A DNA stretch of 64,000 bases from Stomatohabitans albus (GCF_036336025.1 NZ_JAYKKE010000001.1:62001-126000); one strand, 5' to 3'. Shown: positions 15,152 to 24,358, numbered from the stretch's first letter. Made by a program: numbers and translations. The notes: generated by a model from the letters alone, not told the origin.

Positions 15152-18100
15152 ATGCAGCATCCGCTAGGAACTGACATTACAACCGTTTCACGCAACCCCT
15201 TTGTTGGGGCCGCCCAGCCGCGCCTCGAACCCTTTGCCGCAATTGACCAAGGCAACGGGTCGTTGGATTTTGAACTTGAATCGGTTGTACTTGCCCGAAA
15301 AGTACGTGCCGCCGACGATGCGTTAGCGCAGGCTCGCTACAGCGTCCGCCGTCCAGAGCGTGCATTGGTATTAGAAGATTTTGATAATGCACGCACGGCG
15401 TTGGCAGATCAGTACAACCGGCTCACCGGTAAAGCCATTCAGCGTCGACTTGATGACCCGCGCCCACAAAGCCAAGACAGTGCCAAAACGAAACTGCCCG
15501 CTAAGAAGGCCAAGCTCGTTAAAACAGCCCCCACCCCTCAACCGGTGAGTGTTGAGCCAGATGAACGATTAAAGGCTGGGACCACGCGCCTCCAACTCAG
15601 TTGGACCAACGGTGACGTGATTGCATGGGCGAGTGGTTTTGAAGCAAGCGCAGCCAGCCATGACCAGATCCGAGAACGCCTTCAGGCGACTGGGGCACCA
15701 GTTGCCGCGTTTGAACCCACCGCCGATATACGCCTACCAAACGGCCAACAGGTATCGGCTCTACGCGCCCCGGTATCTGGCACCCTCGGCTGGCTGGTTA
15801 CGGTTCCTGGCCAAGCAACGCATCTCGGTGATGCGCTCGCACCATCGTTGAAATGGTTGGGGCTCAGTGCAGTGCTGGCGGTGCGACTAGTAGCGCAAGG
15901 CCGGTTTGTACTCCAACTTGACCGGGGCAGCCTGGGTGGCGGTAAATCAAAGAAAACTCGCAAACTTGACACCTCGCCAACTGAGTGGGTAGTGCGTTGG
16001 GTTCCTGCACTCATTGATCACAATGAGCTGATCGGTCTGACTGACTCACTCCCGGGGGCAGTTCCAGTCTTAGACGATCAGAAAGATCCGCGCGCCTACA
16101 CCCAAGCTGTTCTTGCTGACCTCTTGAACGCGGTCTGTACGCAAGCAGCCGCACTTATTGATACCCCTGCAGCCTTGGACCGTCCGCGCACACCGGCTGA
16201 ATGTGGTGAAGCCGTGTTGGCCCACATGGACGGCAAACCGTTTATGCTGCCAAATCAACGCGGCTATGAAATCAGCCGTGGGTTGCAATCTTGGGCAAAA
16301 AATGTGCTCGGGGCATCAACGATATCGCTTGCGCTACAACTGGATGAACCTGACGAATACGGGGCCTGGTATCTCCAAGTATTGAGCTTGACGAAAGAAG
16401 GCGCTGAACCCGTTGATGCGGCGATGGGGTCAGCTTCCAATAGCCGACGAGAACAAATCAAGAAAGAACTTGAACGCCTTGAAGGGCTCTACCCCGTCCT
16501 TGAGCGAACCAAGGGACATCGTCGCGGGGAAGTCATTTTGTCCACCGATGAGGCGTGGGAGTTAATGACCGACATTGGACCAATCCTGAGCGCAGCAGGA
16601 TTTGAAATGCGGGTCCCACCACTCTCACGCAAGCGGATTGCGCCAGGGTTAAAACTCACCAGCAAGGCTGATGCAAACCAGACAAGTGTGGGGGCTCGCC
16701 AACTCACGGAAGTGTCTTGGAGTGCGACCTTTGGTGATGTGAGCTTGACTGCTGCAGAGATTCGCAATCTGGCCAGTCAGCATCGACCAGTTGTGCAAGC
16801 TCACGGCAAGTGGGTTGAGCTGTCTCACGCTGATCTGGCCGCTGCCGCCCAAGCCCTTGCCGACGCCGAAGACCAAACCACCATGACTGGGGCAGACATG
16901 TTACGCCGTGCCCTCGGTCTTGATGGGGTCATGCTCGAAGGCGGGATTAGTCTCCAAGGTGATGGTTGGGCAGCCGACCTGTTAAACAGTGCAAAGAATA
17001 TTCCCACTGAACCCGACACCAATCCAGCTTGTTTCTTTGGCACCCTGCGTTCCTACCAGGCCGACGCGGTGGCATGGTTGGACTTTTTAGATGCCGCCGG
17101 GTTGGGTGGATGTTTAGCTCTCGACATGGGGCTCGGCAAAACCCCGACTGTGCTTGCCCACCTGGGTACGAGTATCAAAGGGTTAGGGTCCAATGTGGTT
17201 GATGACCAGCCGGCCAGAGGCACCTCAATCATTATCGTTCCACCCGCTGTAGTCGGGAACTGGGCCAATGAAGCCCGCCGCTTCACTCCCCACTTGTCAC
17301 GTCTCATTCATCACGGTCCAAACCGTCGCAGTGGTGAAGATTTCTTGCAGGCGGTGCGCAATCACGACATCGTGATTACGACCTACGGCACGGCTGTTCG
17401 TGATATTGCACTTCTTGAACAGGTCGAATGGGGCAAGGTCGTGCTTGACGAAGCCCAAATTATTAAAAACCCGGCCAGTGAAACGGCTCAACAGCTCCGC
17501 CGCCTCAATGCGTATAACCGTATCGTATTGACGGGTACCCCCATTGAAAATGGGCTGGGTGACCTGTGGGCATTGCTCGACTTTACAAACCCAGGCCTTG
17601 TGGGTGGGCGCAATACGTTTGTCGCCCAGCTCGGGGCAACCGGCAGTGATGAAAACGCCTTACAAACCCTGAACGGTGTGCTGGTGTATCGGCGCACCAA
17701 GGCTGAAGCCTCTATTGCTGAAGAGCTCCCTGACCGTATTGACCGCATTGAGTATTGCTCAATGACCCCAGAACAGATTGGGATGTATCAGGCAGTACTC
17801 GATCAGCTCATGGCTGACCCCACAACCCAAGGCACTGGAGCGGCAAAACGTGGCAACGTCTTAGCGGCCATCACGGCACTTAAACAGATCTGTAACCACC
17901 CAGCGGCATACACGAATGACCGTGAACCGTTAGATGGTCGTTCAGGCAAGTTGACCCGTCTCGGGGAAATTGCTGACAACGTATGGCGTAATGGGGAAAA
18001 GATGCTCGTGTTCACCCACTTTGCCCGTTGGGGTGAACGCCTTGCGGACTGGCTGAGTGAACGGATGGGCCAGAAGATTTATTGCTACCACGGTGGTCTC

Positions 18101-18649
18101 TCTCGCCCCGCCCGCGACGACATTGTGGACCAGTTCCAAGCCACACCTGAAGGGACCAGTGCCGCGATGGTGCTCAGTTTGAAAGCCGGTGGTACAGGGT
18201 TGAACCTCACCGCAGCGAATCACGTGGTGCTGTATGACCGTTGGTGGAATCCTGCAGTTGAAGATCAAGCCCGTGACCGCGTCTGGCGTATCGGCCAAAA
18301 ACATACGGTTATGGCCCACCGTTTGGTCTGTCCAGGAACCGTTGATCAGCGAGTTGAGGAAGTGGTTGAAGGGAAACGGATGATCGCTGATATGGCCTTG
18401 CCGAAGTCATCTAGCGTGGGTGATCTGGATGCGGCTGGGCTACAGCGTGCGCTTGGTATCGATACCGATGAACTTGTCCAAGACGATACTGATGGTCCCG
18501 TATCAGAAGAATTGACCTCGCCAACCACCCCATCGGAGACAACTGGTTCTCCAACGGGTGAGCGCGTCTTGGACGGGACGGGCCATTCGTGGGTATTGGA
18601 TGGCACGATTGGGGGCAAATACTCCGCGTTTGCCCAGGAGGAACTGTAA
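15152..18649 (+). CDS. SNF2-family DNA-dependent ATPase/helicase
   Basis: This large cytosolic SNF2/RapA-like protein (1165 aa) couples ATP hydrolysis to movement along DNA or remodelling of DNA-protein complexes. Residues ~1-600 contain a bacterial SNF2-associated N-terminal region with a Lys-rich stretch near 110 (AKTKLPAKKAKLVK). The ATPase starts near 630: Walker A DMGLGKT with Lys663, motif II DEAQ at 766-769, motif III LTGTPIENGLGDLW, and the C-terminal lobe with LSLKAGGTGLNLT and DRWWNPAVEDQARDRVWRIGQ. The ATG at 15152 has GAGGGA about 11 nt upstream. A small gene begins right after its stop codon. Similar enzymes are widespread in actinobacterial chromosomes. A defence role (DrmD of DISARM is also SNF2-like) is possible but not supported by the context here. 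Confidence 0.93.
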   Translation: MQHPLGTDITTVSRNPFVGAAQPRLEPFAAIDQGNGSLDFELESVVLARKVRAADDALAQARYSVRRPERALVLEDFDNARTALADQYNRLTGKAIQRRLDDPRPQSQDSAKTKLPAKKAKLVKTAPTPQPVSVEPDERLKAGTTRLQLSWTNGDVIAWASGFEASAASHDQIRERLQATGAPVAAFEPTADIRLPNGQQVSALRAPVSGTLGWLVTVPGQATHLGDALAPSLKWLGLSAVLAVRLVAQGRFVLQLDRGSLGGGKSKKTRKLDTSPTEWVVRWVPALIDHNELIGLTDSLPGAVPVLDDQKDPRAYTQAVLADLLNAVCTQAAALIDTPAALDRPRTPAECGEAVLAHMDGKPFMLPNQRGYEISRGLQSWAKNVLGASTISLALQLDEPDEYGAWYLQVLSLTKEGAEPVDAAMGSASNSRREQIKKELERLEGLYPVLERTKGHRRGEVILSTDEAWELMTDIGPILSAAGFEMRVPPLSRKRIAPGLKLTSKADANQTSVGARQLTEVSWSATFGDVSLTAAEIRNLASQHRPVVQAHGKWVELSHADLAAAAQALADAEDQTTMTGADMLRRALGLDGVMLEGGISLQGDGWAADLLNSAKNIPTEPDTNPACFFGTLRSYQADAVAWLDFLDAAGLGGCLALDMGLGKTPTVLAHLGTSIKGLGSNVVDDQPARGTSIIIVPPAVVGNWANEARRFTPHLSRLIHHGPNRRSGEDFLQAVRNHDIVITTYGTAVRDIALLEQVEWGKVVLDEAQIIKNPASETAQQLRRLNAYNRIVLTGTPIENGLGDLWALLDFTNPGLVGGRNTFVAQLGATGSDENALQTLNGVLVYRRTKAEASIAEELPDRIDRIEYCSMTPEQIGMYQAVLDQLMADPTTQGTGAAKRGNVLAAITALKQICNHPAAYTNDREPLDGRSGKLTRLGEIADNVWRNGEKMLVFTHFARWGERLADWLSERMGQKIYCYHGGLSRPARDDIVDQFQATPEGTSAAMVLSLKAGGTGLNLTAANHVVLYDRWWNPAVEDQARDRVWRIGQKHTVMAHRLVCPGTVDQRVEEVVEGKRMIADMALPKSSSVGDLDAAGLQRALGIDTDELVQDDTDGPVSEELTSPTTPSETTGSPTGERVLDGTGHSWVLDGTIGGKYSAFAQEEL

Positions 18650-18958
18650 ATGAACGCGAATCGTCGGCGCCGTAAACGGCCTGGTTATCAGCACACCTCT
18701 GGTGCCGCCCAGCCATCTGGCGGTTCACCTTCAAAGGCAGATAAGCGCAACGGTGTGGCCTTTTGGGGTGACGATGCGGCACTCCCTGATATGACCGAGC
18801 GTGTCGTTCTAACTGATGACCCTGCTGCGGTACCACGCAGCCTGGGGCACCCGCCACTTCCAGGCAATGAAGTGATTGCGAGTAACTATTTTGAGGCCGT
18901 GCATATGCGGGCCGTCCAATTTGGGGGTGCCTTGGCTGCCTCTGCTGGTCTGTTATAA
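18650..18958 (+). CDS. Small basic/acidic protein coupled to the SNF2 helicase
   Basis: This is an unrecognised protein of 102 aa. Its ATG follows the TAA of the helicase with no gap, and AGGAGGA lies within the last codons of the helicase, so translation is coupled. The first 12 residues are very basic (MNANRRRRKRPG), suggesting nucleic-acid contact. The middle contains Trp and Asp-rich segments (VAFWGDDAALPDM) and the C-terminus is a predicted helix (FEAVHMRAVQFGGALAASAGLL). It may be a subunit or regulator of the helicase. I know of no named domain. Confidence 0.75.
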   Translation: MNANRRRRKRPGYQHTSGAAQPSGGSPSKADKRNGVAFWGDDAALPDMTERVVLTDDPAAVPRSLGHPPLPGNEVIASNYFEAVHMRAVQFGGALAASAGLL

Positions 18959-18974
18959 CCCCGTCCAGCTGTCA

Positions 18975-19044
18975 TGCTGATGACCACCTCAGGGATGAGT
19001 GTGATCATCAGCAATCGGCGTGGCCCCTGGCGGTGCGAGGGGCC
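18975..19044. terminator. Two hairpins between convergent genes
   Basis: TGCTGATGA at 18975-18983 pairs with TCATCAGCA at 19005-19013, and GGCCCCT at 19022-19028 pairs with AGGGGCC at 19038-19044. They lie between the + strand small gene and the minus-strand aminotransferase. Neither has a strong U-tract. Confidence 0.5.
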
Positions 19045-19046
19045 GC

Positions 19047-20237
19047 CTAGTCAGCAATCACCTGTGCGATCGCGTTGGCTACATAGTCAAGATTTGCCTC
19101 ACGAAGCCCACCGATATTGATGCGGCTCGATGAGACGGCATAGACCCCAAATTGGTCAATCAATTGATCAACTTGCGCGGCACTAATACCCAAAAATGAG
19201 AACATCCCTTTCTCATGGCGAATAAAGTCAAACCGGTCGCTACCGGTCAGGTTTGCGAGGCGATCAGCAAGCCCGTTGCGTAAGGCACGTAAGCGAGCAC
19301 CCATTTCTTCAATTTCGTCGGCCCACTCTTGATAGAGCGCATCATCGGCGAGTACCGTGCCGACGACAGCACCGCCATGGGCAGGGGCCAAGGAATAGGT
19401 CGAGCGTGCGATCTGGGTCATTTGGCTTTGTGCAATGTCTCGTATGGCCGTATCCCTGGTAACCACAATCGCGGCACCAACTCGTTCTCGGTAAATCCCA
19501 AAGGACTTAGATGCACTCAGCGCGACAAATAGCTCTGGCAGTTTATTGGCCATAATCTGAATGCTTCGCGCATCCTCAACCAGGCCGTCACCTAAACCCA
19601 AATACGCGGTATCCATCAGCACCTGGAAACCTTGATTATTGGCAAGGTCTGCAAGCTGTTCCCACTGTTGAACCGTCGGGTCACCACCGGTTGGGTTGTG
19701 ACAGCAGGCGTGGAAAAGGACGACATCATTAGGGCCTGCATCAGCCAACGCCTCCATTGCAGCCTCAAGGGTTACCCAATGGGTTGCACGGTCATAGTAC
19801 GGATAGGTCTTCACCGACAGGCCAGTTTGTTCGGCAATTTGGTGATGGTTTGGCCACGTCGGGTTTGGTAACCAAAGCGTTGCATCGGGGGAGGCCCGTT
19901 TAACCAAGGCCATAATGAGATACAACGCCCCGGTACCAGCAATGGTTTGAAGGCATGCCACACGATCTGGCGAAACGGTATTACCCAGTACGAGTGTGGG
20001 TGCATGCGTTACAAATGCTTTCACCCCAGGTGCACCGACATAGGCCAGTGAGGTGAGGGAGTCTAAGACACGATGTTCGGCCTTACGAATGGCACGCATA
20101 ACGGGCACTTCCCCTGCCTCGTTTTGATACATGCCAACCCCAAGATCAACCTTCGTATCACGGGTATCTGAATTGAACCGGTCTGTTAAACCTAGAAGCG
20201 GATCTGGCGGCAGCGGTTCCAGATGATGAAGCATCAT
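19047..20237 (-). CDS. Aromatic/aspartate aminotransferase (class I, PLP)
   Basis: This PLP-dependent class I transaminase of 396 aa belongs to the AspC/TyrB branch. Features are the N-terminal PPDPLLGLTDRF and DLGVGMYQNEAG segments typical of this branch, CCHNPTGGDPT for cofactor binding, LMDTAYLGLGDGL with the PLP-contacting Asp/Tyr, the Schiff-base Lys244 in SASKSFGIYRERVG, and Arg in the C-terminal SSRINIGG substrate motif. It moves amino groups between aspartate or aromatic amino acids and 2-oxoglutarate in the cytosol. Exact substrate preference cannot be read from sequence. The start could be either of two adjacent ATG codons. It stands alone, separated from neighbours by hairpins and gaps. 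Confidence 0.93.
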   Translation of the reverse strand: MMLHHLEPLPPDPLLGLTDRFNSDTRDTKVDLGVGMYQNEAGEVPVMRAIRKAEHRVLDSLTSLAYVGAPGVKAFVTHAPTLVLGNTVSPDRVACLQTIAGTGALYLIMALVKRASPDATLWLPNPTWPNHHQIAEQTGLSVKTYPYYDRATHWVTLEAAMEALADAGPNDVVLFHACCHNPTGGDPTVQQWEQLADLANNQGFQVLMDTAYLGLGDGLVEDARSIQIMANKLPELFVALSASKSFGIYRERVGAAIVVTRDTAIRDIAQSQMTQIARSTYSLAPAHGGAVVGTVLADDALYQEWADEIEEMGARLRALRNGLADRLANLTGSDRFDFIRHEKGMFSFLGISAAQVDQLIDQFGVYAVSSSRINIGGLREANLDYVANAIAQVIAD

Positions 20238-20375
20238 TCTCTTTTCGATAGGTCAGACTGGTGCACACATGCTGTGCACCAGAACCAGAATAGAGCGATG
20301 CCCCATCACAGGGCAGTATCCCACACAGAAACTGTGAACGATTCGCAGTAGTTATGGGGGGTTGGACCTGTTTGC

Positions 20376-21203
20376 CTAGGTCAGGGTGATGACAAAGGTG
20401 GTCTTGGCACCGGTTTGGTCGTTCGAGTCAACCCCTTCAATGGCGAACTTGTACATACCAGGCTTCGCCTCGGGCGTAATAATCACTTCCCAGCGCTCCC
20501 CTTCCACATGGTCGAGTGCAAACCCATCATGGCCGTACCACAGGGCGTGTTTCAGACTGGTCCCCGCCGGGGGTGTAATGGTGACTGGGATCGTGTTGCG
20601 CTGTCCAGCTGGGAAAGTGCCACCAGTCACGGTTACCCGTGGACCGCTTTCAGGGGAAGGTGGTGTGGGGTTGTTCGTGGGTCCGGGAGCCGGAGGCGGT
20701 GTGGGCGTAGTGCTCGGATCTGGCTGAGGTTGGGGCGCTGGCGGTGTCGATGGTTCGGGAGGTGTTGGCCCGGCATCGGGGTTTGGTTTGATGTGGAGAA
20801 TCATGCCTGAGCGTGACCACTTACCATCACGGTCATACACAATGAAGTGCACGTTGGACCAGGGGTAGGGATTTGTGACCGGTACCCGTAAGTACCAGTT
20901 TCGTTCATGCCAGATGATCGTTGTACCGGCAGGAACCGGGTCAACAAACTTAAACCTCAAGTAGCTGAGTGGCTTATCGTCTTCAGCGAGCAGCGGTACC
21001 AGATCATAATCATTGGGTTGCCCCGTCGCGTAGGTGATCAAATCAGCCGGCCACAACCGAGGGACACCAACATAGTGGTCTTGTTTATCCACACCAGGTG
21101 GCGGATATTCCAATGCGGTGGAAGGTTGGCTCACCATTCCCATAGCCAGGCCAACAGCCATCATTGCCAGAAGGTTGGTTACAACAGTACGAGATAGACG
21201 CAT
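20376..21203 (-). CDS. Secreted two-module protein with Pro-rich linker
   Basis: This is an exported protein of 275 aa. The signal peptide covers ~30 residues (LLAMMAVGLAMGMVS, cleavage near STALEYPPP). The mature protein has an N-terminal module of ~115 residues rich in Trp and Tyr with carbohydrate-binding or surface-adhesion character. A Pro/Thr/Ser linker (about 145-190) follows, then a C-terminal beta-sandwich-like module (RVTVTGGTFPAGQRNTIPVT ... MYKFAIEGVD). I do not recognise a named family, and no catalytic motif or wall anchor is present. AAAGGA lies 7 nt before the ATG at 21203. It is monocistronic as far as visible and probably belongs to the same exported repertoire as the proteases at 3-9 kb. 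Confidence 0.7.
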   Translation of the reverse strand: MRLSRTVVTNLLAMMAVGLAMGMVSQPSTALEYPPPGVDKQDHYVGVPRLWPADLITYATGQPNDYDLVPLLAEDDKPLSYLRFKFVDPVPAGTTIIWHERNWYLRVPVTNPYPWSNVHFIVYDRDGKWSRSGMILHIKPNPDAGPTPPEPSTPPAPQPQPDPSTTPTPPPAPGPTNNPTPPSPESGPRVTVTGGTFPAGQRNTIPVTITPPAGTSLKHALWYGHDGFALDHVEGERWEVIITPEAKPGMYKFAIEGVDSNDQTGAKTTFVITLT

Positions 21204-21527
21204 CGCGTTTCCTTTTACTCAGATTGCTCTTGAAAAAGAGCAACACATCATCACAACACCCCAGCCATGAGGATCCAGACCCGTTGGCCATGACCATCCT
21301 TCACACCGGGTAGGTACCGGCGAACACTGGCTGACTTCGCAACCTTATCTAGATTTATGGGCGCCAAATAACCTGAGTAACTTTAGATGCACGCGATGAC
21401 TGCACCCATTGGGAATGCCCCGAAGCGTAAAAGCCTCGGGGCATTCATTAAGCGTATGCTTTGTCTAGTGGTATTGGGCAGGTGTAGGAAGTGAAGATGC
21501 GTTCTTACACCAGACCAATCTTGATGG
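21204..21527. other. Intergenic stretch of 324 bp
   Basis: No gene is supported here. The right part of the stretch contains the leader of the secreted protein gene (AAAGGA near 21211-21216). A perfect 11-bp hairpin lies at 21413-21446 and is annotated separately. The rest shows no motif I can name. Confidence 0.5.
21413..21446. terminator. 11-bp hairpin downstream of a minus-strand gene
   Basis: GAATGCCCCGA at 21413-21423 pairs with TCGGGGCATTC at 21436-21446 across 12 nt. It lies about 80 nt beyond the stop of the 159-aa gene. A clear U-tract is missing. Confidence 0.55.
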
Positions 21528-22007
21528 CTAGGAGCGGGGCATCCGCCAGCTCATACGCACAAACTTGGGGGCGTCATCGTCACTTCGTTGACCTGCGATC
21601 GTGGCTTCATCTGCATCAACATCAAGGAGTTTAATGACCCGTGGGTCAATGCCATCGGCATTTTGAATCGTGATTCGGCCAACGAGTACAAGGTGAACGC
21701 CAGATGAGTCGGATGGGTACCAGCGCCCATCAATCCAAACTTCAGGATGTATCTTCGCGATTTCACGAATGGTTTCGTCGTTTAATACCCGACGCATCAC
21801 GCCAAATACAACGTTTTGGTCGCACGCATTAATCATTGAGCCAGGGAGACTGACACTTAACCAAGGACGGGACTTGAGCGGTACATCATTGCGAACTTGG
21901 GCTCGCATGTGGTTAACAACTTGTTGGACTTCATCCTTGGTGCGACGTCCGTGTTCTACATACTGTTTTAAGAGTGTTGCCGCTTCCATGCGAGCTGCCG
22001 TACCCAT
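21528..22007 (-). CDS. Hypothetical protein, 159 aa
   Basis: I do not recognise this soluble protein. The N-terminal ~50 residues are helical (AARMEAATLLKQYVEHGRR then KDEVQQVVNHM). A middle portion with PWLSVSLPGSMI and a C-terminal alpha/beta portion with WIDGRWYPSDSSGVHLVLVG follow. No signal peptide or metal-binding cluster is visible. ATG 22007 is preferred because GGGGAG sits about 5 nt upstream; an in-frame ATG at 22040 has no such site. It lies 74 nt downstream of pyrC on the same strand and may share its transcript. Confidence 0.65.
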   Translation of the reverse strand: MGTAARMEAATLLKQYVEHGRRTKDEVQQVVNHMRAQVRNDVPLKSRPWLSVSLPGSMINACDQNVVFGVMRRVLNDETIREIAKIHPEVWIDGRWYPSDSSGVHLVLVGRITIQNADGIDPRVIKLLDVDADEATIAGQRSDDDAPKFVRMSWRMPRS

Positions 22008-22081
22008 CGAATCTCCCCAGGTAGCGGGTCCTGGACCCATGTTGACTACTATTTGTATTGGAACATTACGCTCCGCTACAA

Positions 22082-23380
22082 TCAGTTGTCGTTCACCATG
22101 GCACCGTCCTTTAGAGTCATTTCGACCTTGGAGTAAAAGACGTCACCCAACCAAGGGCTGTTGCGGCTTTGACTTCGAATACTTTCATTGCTAATCATTT
22201 GGGTGGCCGCTAGGTCAATGACCGTTAGATTCGCCACACTGCCAGGAACGATGGGCTGCCCATGTCGATGTAACCCGGCAATCATCGCTGGCCGTGTACT
22301 CATCGCCCACACCAGTTGACAAGGGCTAATAATGCCTGGCAGAACAAGGTGGGTCCACGCAACCTGCCACGAGGTTTCAACACCCAACATGCCCGGTGGT
22401 GCCTGGTCAAGCGGTTTGGCTTTCAATGCCGGTGCGTGGGGCGCATGGTCAGTGGCAATCGCATCAATGACCTGGGCTTTTAACCCCTCTCGAAGTGCCT
22501 GAACATCACTTGCGGTTCGCAATGGCGGGTTCATTCGACCACTCGTGCCCAACCGAGGAACATCGTAGGCGGTGAGTACGAGATGCTGGGGTGTCACCTC
22601 ACAACTCACGGCAAGCCCATCCGCTTTCGCTTGACGAACAAGCGCCAATGAAGCTCCGGTGGAAAGGTGTAACACGTGATAGCGCCCTCTGGTATCACGG
22701 GCCAATTCAATATCTCGGGCAACGATGATGGTTTCAGCAACACCTGGCCGCCCAGCCACCCCCAGTTGATCAGCGACTGGCCCTTCTGTGAGCACTCCAC
22801 CGGCCACAAGGTTTGCGTCCTCACAATGTTGGGCTACCACCATTCCTGGTAATTGGGTCGATGCCTGTAAGGCGTTGCGCATGAGTGCCGCATCCATCAC
22901 CGCGTCACCATCATCAGTGAAGAGACGGACCCCCGCCTCGTATAAGGCCGCATAATCCACATTTTTGGCACCTTGACGGCCAACGGTGAGACAGCCACTC
23001 ATCACAATGTCAAGCCGATGGGCCTCCTTCGCTGCAATCGACTGGATATCACGAACCACCTCAACCGAATCAACCGCAGGATTGGTATTGGGCATGGTGA
23101 CCACAGCAGTCATCCCACCAGCAACCGCGGCATCGGTACCTGAACGGATCGTTTCACTCCCCTCTCCGCCAGGTTCTCGAAAATGTACTTGAATATCAAC
23201 AAGCCCTGGTGTCACCGTCAATCCGGTGAGATCTATCGTGCGATTAACGTTGGGGAGGTCGTCACCGTCAGCATAGATAGCGCCGATGCGATCACCCACG
23301 ATGTGGACGTGCCCAAACACTTGCTTGGTATGGTCCAACAAGGTGAGTCCGGTTAGCAGCAATTCGTTTGTCACGCTCAT
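22082..23380 (-). CDS. pyrC: Dihydroorotase, class I type, with one altered zinc ligand
   Basis: This amidohydrolase-superfamily protein of 432 aa should interconvert carbamoyl aspartate and dihydroorotate in pyrimidine synthesis. Landmarks are DIQVHFREPG (62-71), MPNTNPAVD, FTDDGDAV with Asp156, AQHCED with His185, VLHLST with His238 and TDHAPH with Asp311. Compared with the family's DxHxH zinc motif, the first His is Gln (Q64), while His66 and the other expected ligands remain. Related dihydroorotases with Gln here exist as far as I recall, so activity is still likely, but a non-catalytic role is possible. No other pyr gene is nearby. A TAGGAT box 6 nt before the ATG suggests a leaderless transcript. 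Confidence 0.87.
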   Translation of the reverse strand: MSVTNELLLTGLTLLDHTKQVFGHVHIVGDRIGAIYADGDDLPNVNRTIDLTGLTVTPGLVDIQVHFREPGGEGSETIRSGTDAAVAGGMTAVVTMPNTNPAVDSVEVVRDIQSIAAKEAHRLDIVMSGCLTVGRQGAKNVDYAALYEAGVRLFTDDGDAVMDAALMRNALQASTQLPGMVVAQHCEDANLVAGGVLTEGPVADQLGVAGRPGVAETIIVARDIELARDTRGRYHVLHLSTGASLALVRQAKADGLAVSCEVTPQHLVLTAYDVPRLGTSGRMNPPLRTASDVQALREGLKAQVIDAIATDHAPHAPALKAKPLDQAPPGMLGVETSWQVAWTHLVLPGIISPCQLVWAMSTRPAMIAGLHRHGQPIVPGSVANLTVIDLAATQMISNESIRSQSRNSPWLGDVFYSKVEMTLKDGAMVNDN

Positions 23381-23386
23381 GGCCGA

Positions 23387-23392
23387 ATCCTA
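23387..23392 (-). promoter_or_regulatory. -10 box TAGGAT before pyrC
   Basis: TAGGAT on the minus strand is followed by 6 nt and the pyrC ATG. The same hexamer contains AGGA, so a Shine-Dalgarno role cannot be excluded. Confidence 0.4.
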
Positions 23393-23507
23393 GCAAAGGA
23401 AGGGTCAAAGATTGGATTGCTCGCCGTGACCTCCTAAGACAGGGCTTGTCCTCGCCGTACCTAAGGGGGCAGTGCACACCAACTTGGTTCAAGAAAGGAG
23501 GCGACCC

Positions 23508-23756
23508 ATGACCACCATAGACCATGCCCTTACCTATCCCGGTTGGGAAACTCGGCTCGTCCATGGGTTGATCGACTATTACCTTGAGACCAGTACCGAC
23601 CATGACGACACCCTGGCGGCTATTCTCGACTTGCTGGAGCCTGATGTGGCGGTACATCAGCTTGCGGCGCACCCCCATATCACCGCAGGTGAAGTGTTGT
23701 GGACCCTTGTTTCCTATTTTGAAGATGAGCCTGAAGACAGCGCCCCTGCTAGTTAA
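23508..23756 (+). CDS. Small acidic hypothetical protein, 82 aa
   Basis: This is an unrecognised acidic protein. It has AAAGGAGG 6 nt before the ATG, one of the best ribosome binding sites in the window, which makes it a convincing gene despite its size. The sequence looks fully helical (RLVHGLIDYYLETSTDHD; AAILDLLEPDVAVHQLA), with no membrane segment, cysteine pair or DNA-binding motif. Its end overlaps the end of convergent rdgB by 4 nt. It is transcribed divergently from pyrC. Confidence 0.7.
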   Translation: MTTIDHALTYPGWETRLVHGLIDYYLETSTDHDDTLAAILDLLEPDVAVHQLAAHPHITAGEVLWTLVSYFEDEPEDSAPAS

Positions 23757-24358
23757 TCGTCAGCTAGGGACAGTAACAGCGTTTTAAGGTCAGCCAGCGC
23801 GTTCCCTCGATGGCTAATGGCATTTTTCTCCTCAGCATCAAGTTCAGCAGCCGTTCGGTCATACCCTTGTGGCACGAAGACGGGATCGTAGCCAAAGCCA
23901 TTTGTTCCGCGAGGATCATCAATAATGGTGCCTTCAAGTTCCCCGCGCGCAGTTTGTACCCTTCCATCCGGCCAGGCAATCGCAGCAACACAGACATAGC
24001 GAGCCGCACGATTGGTATGGTTGGCGAGCTGGTTGACGACCAATTCACGGTTCATGGTGTCCGTATCTCCACCGTGAACGTTGTGCATCGCTGCCCAGCG
24101 TGCTGAATACACCCCTGGCGCCCCGTCAAGGGCATCAACACATAACCCACTATCGTCTGCAACGCACACCATGTTGCTCCCTTTGGCCCAAGCCAGAGCT
24201 TTTTGCGTTGCATTGGCTTCAAATGTGTCACCGGTTTCATCAACCTCAACACTGATACCAACGTCTGCAGGGTTTTTAACGGTAAACGGGAGGCCCTCTA
24301 ATAAGGCGGCGAACTCGCGCAATTTACCCGGGTTGGTGGTCGCTAACAAAATATCCAT
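23753..24358 (-). CDS. rdgB: Non-canonical purine NTP pyrophosphatase (RdgB/HAM1)
   Basis: This housecleaning enzyme (201 aa) hydrolyses ITP, dITP and XTP to the monophosphates and keeps deaminated purines out of DNA and RNA. The family pattern is clear: ATTNPGKLREF at the N-terminus with the substrate-binding Asn/Lys, ADDSGLCVDAL with the catalytic acidic residues, and the C-terminal GYDPVF and ISHRGNAL motifs. It starts 1 nt after the murI stop, with GGAGAGG about 7 nt upstream, and forms the last gene of the JAMM-murI-rdgB operon. A similar order is known around murI in Mycobacterium. Confidence 0.96.
   Translation of the reverse strand: MDILLATTNPGKLREFAALLEGLPFTVKNPADVGISVEVDETGDTFEANATQKALAWAKGSNMVCVADDSGLCVDALDGAPGVYSARWAAMHNVHGGDTDTMNRELVVNQLANHTNRAARYVCVAAIAWPDGRVQTARGELEGTIIDDPRGTNGFGYDPVFVPQGYDRTAAELDAEEKNAISHRGNALADLKTLLLSLADD

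Noticed and set aside
15152-18649. SNF2 helicase as DrmD of the DISARM-like locus
   Set aside because: DrmD is SNF2-like, but this gene is about 16 kb away from drmB on the other strand, with many housekeeping genes between. Similar SNF2 genes are ordinary in actinobacterial chromosomes.
23508-23756. The 82-aa gene as a CysO-like ubiquitin-fold partner of the JAMM protease
   Set aside because: The protein is helical and does not end in Gly-Gly, so it is not a plausible sulfur carrier.
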